This document shows, in pieces, positions 1 to 11,030 of a stretch of 64,000 bases of DNA. Position 1 is the first letter of the stretch; each line of letters begins with the position of its first letter. This DNA is from Ascidia mentula. Its lineage: Eukaryota; Chordata; Ascidiacea; Phlebobranchia; Ascidiidae. The notes beneath the pieces are model-generated. The model did not search any database. It saw only the letters and a list, made by a program, of their open reading frames with translations, and had not been told where the DNA came from. Made by a program: the position numbers and the translations under genes. The DNA is taken from contig OX387205.1 of NCBI GenBank assembly GCA_947561715.1, forward strand, positions 1,369,001 through 1,433,000. Reading direction: 5' to 3'.

Positions 1-1377
1 CTTTGGAATCCACATTGTTATTCCTTTCACATTAAACCGCAAGTCGAGAGCGTGTTTCAACAAGCCTCTACAATATTTCGAGTACTCGTTACCAGCCGAA
101 GAGATGCCGGTCTAGTAACACAGTCTTATCACAAACCAAGCATAGAGACAAGTTCAAACATGCAACCTTGCATTCAGTATGCAGAAAATGGGTCTTGGTA
201 TCTTGGTATCATCTGATAGCGGGTGTTATTAGACGAGATAATCACCAGTAAGGCGCTTACAGTTAACCGTTGAGTGCTGTTCTGTTCTTGGGCAGCTGCA
301 TTGTAATTCGATCTTTTGTCAGAACGGTTGTGTTTTGTGAAGGGACTGACAGAACAGACTGGCGTGTGAATATTTTATGGAGGTTGGTTCTGTCGTATGT
401 ACACCGTATGAAAAGCTCTATATTTTTTTCCTTTGTGTCGTCGATATTCTGGAAACGAGAGAGATTGTTTGTGTCCTGTTAGCCTAATAGCTAAAGGTAT
501 TACCGGTGTGATGCTACTTCCTGTATACGAAGTAATAGTATATATTTATTGTGCTGGCTTATTACTGCAGCACAATAACTTACAACTTGTAAGCTGCTAA
601 ACATGCGTGGAAATAACCCGGCAGAAGCAATCAAGTCATTCTAAGCGCAGCGCAATGTTTATACAAGAGGCTCAGAAATGTTACACTCAATTGTGAAACG
701 CTAGTTGTTCGTCTGAGCACTCAACCACAAATCCAACTCGTTCGGAAGGCAAGTGCTCGTGCTACAACATATGGTCAATGCCGTTTGTGAAGGGCGGATC
801 AAAGCGACATGGTTATTTATTACTCACTAGAGCGTGAATAGTAAGCTGCGTGATGTTATGTTTGGGTTTTGACAAAAGGTTCACGTTTATAGAAGGGTTC
901 TCGTTTTAAATTGGCATCAAGTCAATGGGCAAATCAAAGCATAATTTGTTTTAAATCGTGGAAGAGACGAGATTCACATTGCTAAACAAGCTTTTTCTTA
1001 ATAGAACGCCCTACTTTACATTTCTGTGTGAATATTGTCGCCAGGGTATCTAGTTGTATTGATTTCACTTGTTTCAGAATGTTTTACCCTGTGTATAAGT
1101 AATAGACCCAATTCAAGGCCACTATTTAACTGGCAAAATAACAGTAAGTCACCAAAGCTACACTGATGAGACCTTTTTGGTCGAAACAGTGGGCCGATAT
1201 GCACATTACTGAAAACGTGTTACACTATCTTTTCTACCTTGACTTGTTGTAAACATCATATGTCTTTACAGACCGGTTTAAACGTAAACTGCGCTTAGGT
1301 AAAGTTTTCTGGTAAATATGTAAAAAAGTTGACCCAATTTTTCATCATTCCGTCACCGAATCGTTGGATCTTAGACC
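1..1377. other. 5' flank of the 1378-8739 gene
   Basis: No convincing coding exon on either strand. The stretch is AT-rich and holds one degenerate hammerhead-like repeat near 1153-1212. It probably contains the promoter and 5' leader of the plus-strand gene that starts at 1378, but I see no clear TATA box or other defined element. Confidence 0.5.
1153..1212 (+). ncRNA. Hammerhead-ribozyme-like element, copy 1 (degenerate 3' half)
   Basis: The core CTGATGAG lies at 1163-1170. A short stem II (ACC, T-loop, GGT) follows, then CGAAAC at 1182-1187 and the family-typical AGTGG. The expected 3' strand of stem III with the GTC cleavage triplet is not recognisable (GATATGCAC stands there), so this copy is probably inactive. 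It is recognised by similarity to the copies at about 4400, 16333 and 34689. Confidence 0.55.
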
Positions 1378-4300
1378 ATGGGGGCGGATGAGAGCAAGAT
1401 GACCCACCAGAAGAACAAGGGACCAGGAAAGAACAAATACGTTCCTCCTGATATGAAATCCCATCCTCATTCTCCGGACTTCAAACCTCCTCCTTCCTAC
1501 CAACCTCCGATGAGGAGGAGGAGTTTGTCATCCGATCGATATCCCGATAACAAGGAGAACCGACGAAACGATTACCATGACAACGAGAGGAGGAGTAGAG
1601 ATCGCGATGAAAGAGGGAAAGATGCAGGTCGACGTCACAAGAGGTCGAATTCCGACTCAAGTGTCTTTGTGACGAAAGAAACGAACCACGAAAGAAGAAG
1701 AAAGCGCTCGCCGCGGCGAAGAGTTAAGGAAGAGAAAGATGACAAAGCGGAGTCGAGTCCGCGAGGGAGGGATGCGAGTCCTGAGAAGTCCAAGAAGAAG
1801 AAGAGCTCTCCCGATCGTCGCCATGACGACAGAGAACGAGAACACAAGAAGAGAAAAAAGAAACGAAGAAAAGAAAAGGAAAAGCTTCAGGAGCAGGAGA
1901 AAGCCTCTAAGGGGGATGAAGGTGGGTGTTGATTACGTCATATTTCGTATGCGTCACAATAATAATGACGTCAGTTTTCAATTCCCACGAAATCATGATT
2001 TGTTGATTTGTTGTTTTGTGAAATACCTTGATATTTTTTTGTAATTTCGATGGTTTATCAACAGAAGTCCCAAAGAATAATTTCGACTGTTTTTTGTTTT
2101 AAATCTTGTTCAATATCATTTTCATCCTGAGGAATTTCAACCCCAGGCAGTTTCGCATTGGGATCATACAATAATGGACCACATCCACGCCCCTACTATG
2201 TTTGCACAAAAAACTTGAGTAAAGAGTCGTTGCAAAGGAATTTGGTTAATGTTTAAACTTGGGCTTATCACAAGCAAAAACGCATATATTGGTACTCTCC
2301 CCTATGACGTATATCTTCTAAGCTTTATTGGATTTTGGTTAAATTCGTATTCGTAAAATTTCTGTAATGGCTTTCTTCTTGTGAACAAAGTGTTAGGGTT
2401 TCTGTAAACTGTAGCAACTCTTGTCGGCCAAACATTCACATATTCTTGAACTCATGTATTTTGAGAACCGTCAAAGATGTTTGTAATTTTACTTTCAGGA
2501 AAAGAAAATACCGAATCTGCTGAGGATCCCCAAGTGGCACCGTCAAAGTCCGAAAAAACGAACACCTCAAAAGACAAGAAAAGAGAAAAAGGAAGAAGGA
2601 AAAGGAAGAAGGAGGTGCGGTTAAAAGTTGTAAAACAAACCAGTCATAAATCGTTCGTCTTGTCGCAAAACGATTTTAAATAGAAAAAAAAAACAGGAAA
2701 TAGGAAATTCCCACGGCATGATTTACGTTTCACCGATTTTGTATTGAAGATCAGGACAAACACATGTCTACGTGACATGAGGGCTCTTGATAAATTTAGT
2801 TAAACATACATGTTTGTACAGTATGACAGAAAGGGATTCTTGCGTCACATGTAAGGTTGGTGATGCTTTACCCACTTTCTAACGTCATTATATGTTTCCA
2901 CTAATCATAAATATTAAATAACTTACTGTTACTTCAAGTTTTTGTAACGTTTTAGATGTGCTCCCCCTGAAAAAAGAAAACCACGAGAGAGGGCAATTGG
3001 CAGCATAAAAAAAAACATTTTAGTTTTTGTTCTGTTAATTTTGCACCGAATATGGTGCGAATGTGTTTCACCGCCAGACGATTTTGTTTCCAAACGACCC
3101 TTCACAGAACAACAATGTCACGATTATTTTCCCTCTGCATGTTTTGTGCGGACGCCTATGATTACAACTCATTTGTCAAACGTTCGTTGTTTGCATTAGA
3201 AATACTCTTAAACTTGGATTAACCAACAAAACCAACAAAGAATTTTGATGTTTTGTTCAGGTTTTCGATAAAAGCAATTCAGCTTACCACAGTGCACCGG
3301 ATTTGACCAAGTTGGATGAGACGAGGGTCGGAGCTTGGTTGAACGCAAGCGGATACTTCTGGCCACCACCAGATGGCGCACAAGCTTGGCAGGAACAGCC
3401 ATACCCGTAAGTACGAAACTCAGATCGGAAAATAAGTCGAAGCACTCAAACCCATATTGCCTACATATATAAAACTGAAGTAGAAAACCTTATCAAGATA
3501 CGTGCTCAGGATTTTGGTGAGGAAAACGTTACCTCAACTTGCAAATAAGATTTGAGTGAGTGTTTCTAATCCGTCACTTACAGTTCTTGGGTTAATATTG
3601 TTAAGGCAACATCAAAGGTTCAATATGCCAGAAAATTTTATGAGCCAATGTAAATATGCAGGTTTCGTTAAACAAAAAAGCACGAATTAAATTATTAGTT
3701 TCGGTTTGTTCCATCACACACTATGTCTCTCTGCTTTCATCAATTTCATCTTTATACACAAACCATGAACGTCAGCCATAGCAATGCAAGTATGTGTGGC
3801 AATGCCAGATGTTACCTTGGGCCCAATGAAAGCCCTAGAAAGTGCGTAGTCTTTATACTACAGATTTACAGCCAGTCTACAGATTTGTTAGTAAACATAA
3901 TATTTGTGCAGCAGTCTTTCCATTTTGCAAAAACTGCCAAACTATATTGGGCAAACTGTTCATTCAGGTCAAATATTATGTGAAACTGTAAAATAAAACA
4001 CGCCGTTCGGCTTTGCCTTTACTTTCGTTTTCGGAAGCAATGAAAAACCATCAAACCGAACATTTCGTTTCTTTTCAACAGATTTCCATTTCCTCCCTAC
4101 GTTCCCACGCAAGCTCGTATTGATGAAAGTGGGAACGGAGAACAGATTGTTGACGGTCTCGGTTATCCAATTGCTCCCATGTTTCCCACAAGTAAGAGCA
4201 GGTTGTGTTTGATCCAAGTTCTCCCACATATTAACTCCACGCCTTTTTTTAACAGTGCTCGGACCCAGAAGTCCAAACGGAACTCTGAGAAGACCGACAT

Positions 4301-7300
4301 CGGAAGTATAGTAAGTTGCTTTAATATACAAGGGTGCAAACAACTTTATTAAATTTGTGTATAAGCTGCAGACAGATGGCCACTGTTTCGACCTAAAAGG
4401 TCTCATCAGTGCATCAGTGCAACTTTATTAAAGTTTTATTAATTTAAACAAAAAAGTCAAAGCTAACATGCTGTTATACACTATATCTCTCTCTTGGTTG
4501 CAGATCATACTCAAATTGCACTGATGATGGGCGCAGTCGTGTTCGAAACGTTTGCACATAATGTATAGCAGCATATTAGCTTTGGCTTTCTTGTTTAAGT
4601 TGCTTTTGATATAATTCGTTATTTTAAAGCAGGCTTGCACAACTAAAAAGCACGTGGAATCTGTGTACGAGCTGCATACACTGTGGTTCTCATCGAGATT
4701 TACTATTTGGCTTTAACATTTTAATTATGTGAAGTCCTTGCAAAAGTTTCGCGCGATGTTATTGTATTTTATTTTAGGTTTAAAATTTTATAATTTCCCC
4801 ATCCTCTTTCGGAAAATGTATTCACATTGTCTATTGTATATTGTGCAGTAAAGACGTTGAATGCCAACCATTAAATTTTCATTTTTTTGTCAATTTAGCG
4901 CTGGCTCGCCACAACAACTCGGTGGATCCCCTTATTTCACCCTTCCTTACCCTTACCCCTATTTTCATCCACTTTTCTTCCAAAATCCCAACATTCCTCC
5001 CGACGATGAAAAGTAAGTTTGTTCTTTTAAAAAGCAACATTTCAGACAGCATAATTAAGTGATGAAAATACGAGCACAACTTTATTGAAAGTAAAAACTT
5101 TTTTTTACTTTTTAGATCGAAGCAACGCACCAGGAGTCGGTCACATGACGATGACGTAACAGAGTCGTTGGAAAGAAACAAGCAAGACTTTCCCACCAGA
5201 GTAAGTGGTTTGGAACTGCGCAAAAACTAGTCGATATTAGCTATTTTAATATCCAGTGACGTTTTTATCTAAGCTTTCCTCAAAAACAGAGTTCTGTCAA
5301 GTCAATAACCACAACACTCTTTGCAAGTCTTACTGGAACATCAGAACTTGTTACATTGACCTAGCAGTCATCCACAATATAGAAGGCATTGAACCACAAC
5401 CTTAAATCCTTGTGTATTTATAAAGGAGCGGAGAGTGACATCGAGTGAGCACGATATCCAACCCTCCACTAGTGAACCAACATATCGCGCAAACCAAGCA
5501 ATCAACGTTGATGACGTCAAGCTTGCGTCAGTGGTTAGCAAACACCAGAGAATTTCCTCCCCACTGCTCTCTAGCTCCTCTGGTGAACAGTCGTTAAGCG
5601 AGTCTTCGCTTAATGACGTCATCATTGATGACGAAGGCGAAAAAGAGGGGGGTGTTCACGTTTTTCAGCCGCTCTCGAACAAGGAGGTTTTTATTGACGA
5701 CGGAACACCGGAGAAAAGCGCGCCACCTGGTGATGAGGAGAGCAAGAGCGCCTCTAGCGTTAGTTCGAGGAGCACAAGACCGAGTGACGTCATATCTGCA
5801 ACCGATGCCAAACTCAACGAAGCGAGTCCAAGAAGTAGGTTTCGTTATCAAAGCAATCTACAGTTTAGTTTACGCAAGAAAGGATTTACTTTTTTCTTAT
5901 CCGTTGCATTCAAATATTTACTTTTTTAGTGCTTTGGTCAGTATGACGATGCTGGTAATAAAGAAACTTAAACAAATATACTTCTTCATCCAATCCTTTT
6001 CCCATGCCTTTCAGTCAGGGTTATAAAAAGAATCCTGCATTGTAATGTGACATATTATTACTCCGCTATATTGAACATTGTTAACTCTATCAATTATCAC
6101 TTCATTGTGCGCACCAAGGTGAAAACCCCCCTCCCATTATGACGTTGTGCGAGAAAGAATCGATTGTTGCAACGTCATTTCTAACCAACGGGGGAAAGGT
6201 TTTTTGCCTGACGAGATCTAAAAGTAATCACGCGATGGAAAATGCTGTGAAGCAAAAGCCAGAATCCGCCCAAGCCAATCATGTCGAGGTAAACATATCG
6301 GTTTAATTATTAGGAGAACAACCTTTAACTCGTCAGTGCGGCAGATATCCTTGCATGTTCAGTCGTTGTGTTAAAAACAAATTATTAAATCTCTAGAAAA
6401 CGAGAGAATATATTCATGTAACGCTTTATGTAATGTTTTGCTCCACTGACTGTAACGCCCCAAACAGTTTCACGTCATTTGCGTTCAGTATATAAACGCA
6501 TCCCTGCCACCGATCTATGGCTAAAGTAATTGCAACAAGAAACACTTTTCTCAAACGCTATCAATTCCCATTGGCATGTTTCTGAACTCTTGTATCGTGT
6601 TCATATCACACGCAGAACTAAATGTTGTGGAATATTTTTAGCCACAGATAATCAGGAATCAGCAGCCGCAACCCCAAGAAAAGAAGAAAGACAATGGGAC
6701 GTGGTTCCAGTTGACCGGGTCACCACCTGTTCCTCGTGTGGTGAACCATCCCAAACCATCCTTGGAACCAGCTCCACAGAACATCTCGTCTGTTAAACCA
6801 ACCATCAGTTCAGCCAATCACGTCACAGCGAATCGCCAAGAGCTGATGGAAGGTCGATTGTTCTCAGCCGCTCCTTCTAGACCCACTGTGACGCCACAAA
6901 GCGTCGTGCGACCGGTTGCCCCACCCCCCGTAGCCCCAAAGCGCTTTACCCGAGAACCCAGGGGTGAAACCATAGTAACTTCTACTCAAGGTAATAATCC
7001 ACCATCACATTATCGCTCAATCAACCAATACCGAAAACTAGAAAAGCAAGGGAGAGTCCCCGAACCGGAAGTGAAAGTTGAGGCGAATCGAATGACGTCA
7101 GGGTTTTCTGCATCATCGCACACAAGCAGTACGGACAATATGTCGTTTGAAATTGACGCTTCGTCGTCGTCAGATAGCAATGACGTCATGTACAGAAGTA
7201 ACAGCAGTTTAACGAATAAGTTGGTGAGGATCGACAGCCACGACTCCCTCACCATGAAGAGGCGGATGAGGACTCACAGGAGACACTCCCAAAATGAGGG

Positions 7301-8739
7301 ACCTTTCGAGAGAAGAGCCACCATCGGATCAATATCCAAGGACGATTTTATGAAAGCTCAGTCAAGCGTAACCGGTCCCGTGACGCGGTCGAGCGTTGCG
7401 GTAACGTCACCAGAAGCAGTGAACCCGTTCAAGTACACTGAATCGGACGACATCGCTCCGTTTCTGACGCGAGCGAAGAGCGAGGAAGTGCTGAAGGAAG
7501 ACATGCACAAGTCCTCTGAGGAGCTGATGATCAAATGGTCGCCAAGGCAACGGAAGGAGACCCTTCAGGAGCGAGCCGCCAGGATCTTGGGGTTAAGCTC
7601 ACAACAACTGGCAGAAGCCAAGCAGAGACAAATGCAACAGCATGATCCCACCCCTTCGAAACGGCCCCTTTCCAATGACGTCAACACTGGTGACGTAGGT
7701 CCCGAGTCGGAATCGTTCGCTGTAAGTGTGACGTCATCGATGATGGAGCGAAAGGAGAAGTATCACGTGATGGAGGTGAGAAACGAAGAAAGTAGCGCGG
7801 ATGATGCGAGCACACTCTCGCACGACTCGTCGGCGACACCTGACGGCTTGACGGGAACTAGCATCGCGTCGATAGATGGCGACACTTACACTGTGCACGT
7901 AAGCGACTCGGTGTTGGACGCCGTGGTTCCGTGCAATGTTAGACCTCACCCACAAAGCAATGCGGCAACCGAGTACAGAATCCCCGATGACGTATTAGGG
8001 TCAAGCGACGACGATACGTCAGACGACGCTGATTGGTCGGATGAAGAGGGCGTGAGTGAGGGTCAGGCTCGTATAGTAGCGAGTTACTCGAACAACATCT
8101 ACGCACACTCTCCAGCCGATGCTACCCGGTACAACCGAGAGATGAGTGACGAAACAACGGAAAGTGAAAGCGTCCACACACACCCTGCTGCCTCGGATCT
8201 AGCCACGTTTTCCCGCCCAAAACCAAACGGCATTGTGACGCAACAACCGGCTTACCAGAAACGCCTCCAGGAGTCCCCTGTTCCTGTTGGGTCCCACAGC
8301 GCCCCCTTGACACCGGAAGAACTGGAAATCGTGATGCAGTTGTACAACAGCGCCGACGAAACCGCTTCCAACGGAAGTGACGATTCGAGAAAACGACAGT
8401 CACGCGGTGGCGCTCACGAGGAATGGAAGCCCAAAGTTGCGAGTGCGATTGGCTACGATCTCGAGCGCCCACGTGCGGCCCCGCGGAGGAGCCCGAAGTT
8501 CGAGCGAGTCGAAGATTTCGAGATAAAAGTATTTCCTGGAGCCGGAGGTGCCAGAAACCATTCCACTCCACCTGTTTCAACTCAAGATACAAAAGAGAAA
8601 AAGGGTAACATCCATTTCCAGGTAACTTTTCAGCCAAAATTTTTCGTGACGCGATTTTTGTTTGTTTTCAGGTGACGTAATTGAGGCCATGCAGTCGGTC
8701 GGTTTAGACCCAGAGCAGTCTTGGGTTGTGTCGTTGTGA
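1378..8739 (+). CDS. Orphan 1,259-residue low-complexity protein, 11 exons
   Basis: I do not recognise the family. Exons: 1378-1921, 2499-2614, 3261-3406, 4082-4191, 4256-4310, 4899-5012, 5116-5200, 5426-5834, 6119-6288, 6642-8604, 8672-8739. All junctions are GT-AG, phases match, and the total is 3,780 nt. Exons 1-2 encode a very basic Arg/Lys/Glu/Ser-rich stretch (residues about 45-220). The next exons encode a Pro/Tyr/Phe-rich part (YFWPPPDG; PYPYPYFHP), then a long acidic Ser/Asp-rich, probably disordered region. Two short stretches look structured: ERAARILGLSSQQLAEAKQ and, in the last exon, DVIEAMQSVGLDPEQSW. The C-terminus VVSL would suit a class II PDZ ligand. A junction-associated scaffold (JCAD-like) is possible, but I could not establish it. 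The start is the first ATG of the open exon 1; further 5' coding exons are not excluded. Confidence 0.8.
4361..4419 (-). ncRNA. Hammerhead ribozyme-like element, copy 2 (complete core)
   Basis: Read on the minus strand: TGCA, then CTGATGA, stem II GACCT/AGGTC with a TTT loop, GAA, stem III ACAG/CTGT with a 7-nt loop, cleavage triplet GTC, then TGCA. The short paired TGCA sequences begin stem I. All invariant core nucleotides are present: CTGATGA at 4409-4403, GAA next to the second strand of stem II, and H17 = C. This is the type I, short stem III form known from animal retrozymes and Penelope-like elements. It sits in intron 5 of the 1378-8739 gene, antisense to it. Similar sequence (caactttattaaa) on both sides may be a target duplication. 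Confidence 0.75.
4441..4602. repeat. Imperfect palindrome with a hammerhead-like loop
   Basis: Left arm 4441-4484 and right arm about 4558-4602 are imperfect inverted repeats of roughly 44 nt (for example atgctgttatacac against gtatagcagcat). Between them lies GCACTGATGATGG followed by GTTCGAAACG, which resembles the hammerhead core, with a possible 6-bp G-U-rich stem II (GGGCGC with GTGTTC). No GTC triplet is evident. It lies in the same intron as the complete copy at 4361-4419. Confidence 0.55.
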
Positions 8740-11030
8740 CGTCATATGCGCTGATGACGTTGAAGCGGCGTTATGTCAAGCAGAAGTCAAAATGTTCCAA
8801 TTCCATTGTTGACGGCATGCACCATTGTTACTGTTAATTCACAGCTCATTGGCATGACCTCAAACAGATGCCTGAAATATTTGACCCGAATGATTCAAGC
8901 GGCCTCACTTCTGCCCCATAAAGTTTGTGCCCAGACAGGCATATGTGCTCCATTGTAACATGTTATATTTGTTAAACACAAAATCGCAGCGCACACAATT
9001 GCTCTACGCTGCGGTACGCAAACTTCCTTCTGCGTGATTCACGCCTCGTCTTTCTCATGACGCAATAATCGCCGTCGATGTTTGGTTTTAGATTTTTTGC
9101 CTGAAGCGTTGGAAATTCGACGACTCCTGGCGTTTAAACATTCGATAAAATCTAGAAAAGCAACGTTGTTGTTTTAACTCCAACTTTTTTCGTTTCGTAA
9201 CCAAACGTGAATTTTACTTATATCTCAGTAATTCTACTCTCACAAAATTGATTTGATTCAGTCTTACCACAAACCCACTATTTAACAAATCTTAACCCTT
9301 CAACTCTTCATTCCAGGTATGTTTTTAAACCAGAACTTTTGCCTATGCAAATACTCAGTACTGTGGCCTACAATCTTCTTCAATTTACGAATCAGGCTCC
9401 GCTCTTGGATAAAATCCCCACATTCTTGCGTCCAAATTGCAGTTAAATAAGCCAGGTTTGCGCGGTCACTGAAATTATTTTAGTCCCTGAGATACTGATT
9501 CAGCATGCTACACACGAGATGGTGGTACTGTTGTTACTTTATTGTGTTATTTTGTTACTTCTTTTTAGGTATTTGTTACAGTCAAATAGAATGGCCATAT
9601 ATCTTCACGTGCACACGATGTTCCAATACCACATTGTTTTAACGCTTTAATTTCTCTTCAATACAAACGTAACTTCCACGCAACCTTCGTTAACCACGTG
9701 CAAGGTGCATGACCTTCAAGCGTCCTTTGGTAAATGCTACTTGTGTAGGCTTATGGTTTTGTAAAGGAGAAGTGCGATAACGATTTAACGTATTATGTTG
9801 TCAGCCACAAGGTAAGATGTAGTTTTGCGGGTTTTCGTTCAACGCAAGCCTGGTTTACTTCAGAACCAAGAAAGCATTTTGAACTCAGTTCATTTTATTG
9901 GGACAAAAGTGGTATTTGATACAAAAGTTTCAAAAAATCGGATTGCGGTTTTAAATATTTCCAGGCAGGGTTGTATGCAAATGAACGTGTTGTTTGTTTG
10001 TTGGTGGCTGATGCATGCAACGGGTTTGCAAAACCTGTCTAGGCGTGGTACAACCAAAATATGTACAACTTCCAGCAAATGTTTTCCAGCAAAGAGGCGT
10101 AAATTCCCAGATAGAAGTGCAACACGTGTTGTGTCTTGTCAAAACATGTTGGCAAGCCCACTGCAAGGAAATCAATATTTTGTTGCTCCCTGGTATCATT
10201 CCGTGCTAAGCGGTTGACCTCCTTTTCCGCCTCCGGGCAACTTACGATTGCAACATTGATACATTGAGTGACGTCACACTTTATCAGGAAAGTCACGTTC
10301 GTTTTGGCCTAACGTTATTTTTTAAAACCCGATAGGTTTCCAGTTGTGTATGTGTGCTGTAACGTCTAGACCTCTATTGACTTTAAGTTGCCAAATTGAT
10401 AAATAATACACTGCTTAACCTACCCTCAAAAGAAGTAAGACTCGAACGTCCTATTATTTGTCACAATACATTGCTTTAAACTGGCTTTGCAGTAGCTTTT
10501 CACTAGTTAGTGGGAATACAGTTGTATTAAACAAGTAACACATTCCATCATTTGAGCATCGTTCACAAAGCAGGAATGCAACTTAACACCTTGATATCGT
10601 TGAATTAGGTGTTAATTTATGCTGAAAAATATAGATGTTAACGTTTTGCTTTGCCACTCAATTAGCGTTGATTAATAATGGTTACCATCATGGCTATATG
10701 AAAAGGTCTGTTGGTAAGATTTAGAATTTAAACACTTTGCAGTTTGTTCAAAAATCAATACAGAACGTAAGAGTGCTTGAAAAAATACGTTGCGTTAACG
10801 ATACATGAGGTACTTATATGATTAATGTTCATGTTTTTTTGTGAAACTGCATAAATATGTCCCAAACCACACAAAACACACTGAAAATCATAAAAATCAT
10901 AAAAAAAAACATTGTCGAATCCGGTCGAAAATAAAAACATTTTGATAAATATTAAAGATTTTCCTCCGCAATTCGACTTTGCAGAGCAGCAACACGGATA
11001 AAAACACAGACTAAGCTTTTCACAACATAT
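8740..11030. other. Intergenic, convergent gene ends
   Basis: This lies between the 3' ends of a plus-strand and a minus-strand gene. No exon with a consistent frame and splice sites was found. Short open frames near 8773 and 9825-10300 have no coding character. It should contain both 3' UTRs; I could not assign poly(A) sites with confidence. Confidence 0.5.

Noticed and set aside
1635..2044. Other-frame and antisense open frames over exon 1 of the first gene
   Set aside because: They arise from the low-complexity Arg/Lys/Glu codons. Splice phase supports only the 1378 frame.
2945..3000. Possible extra exon in the first gene after the acceptor near 2955
   Set aside because: In the required phase it meets a stop within five codons. 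Joining exon 2614 to 3261 keeps the frame open.
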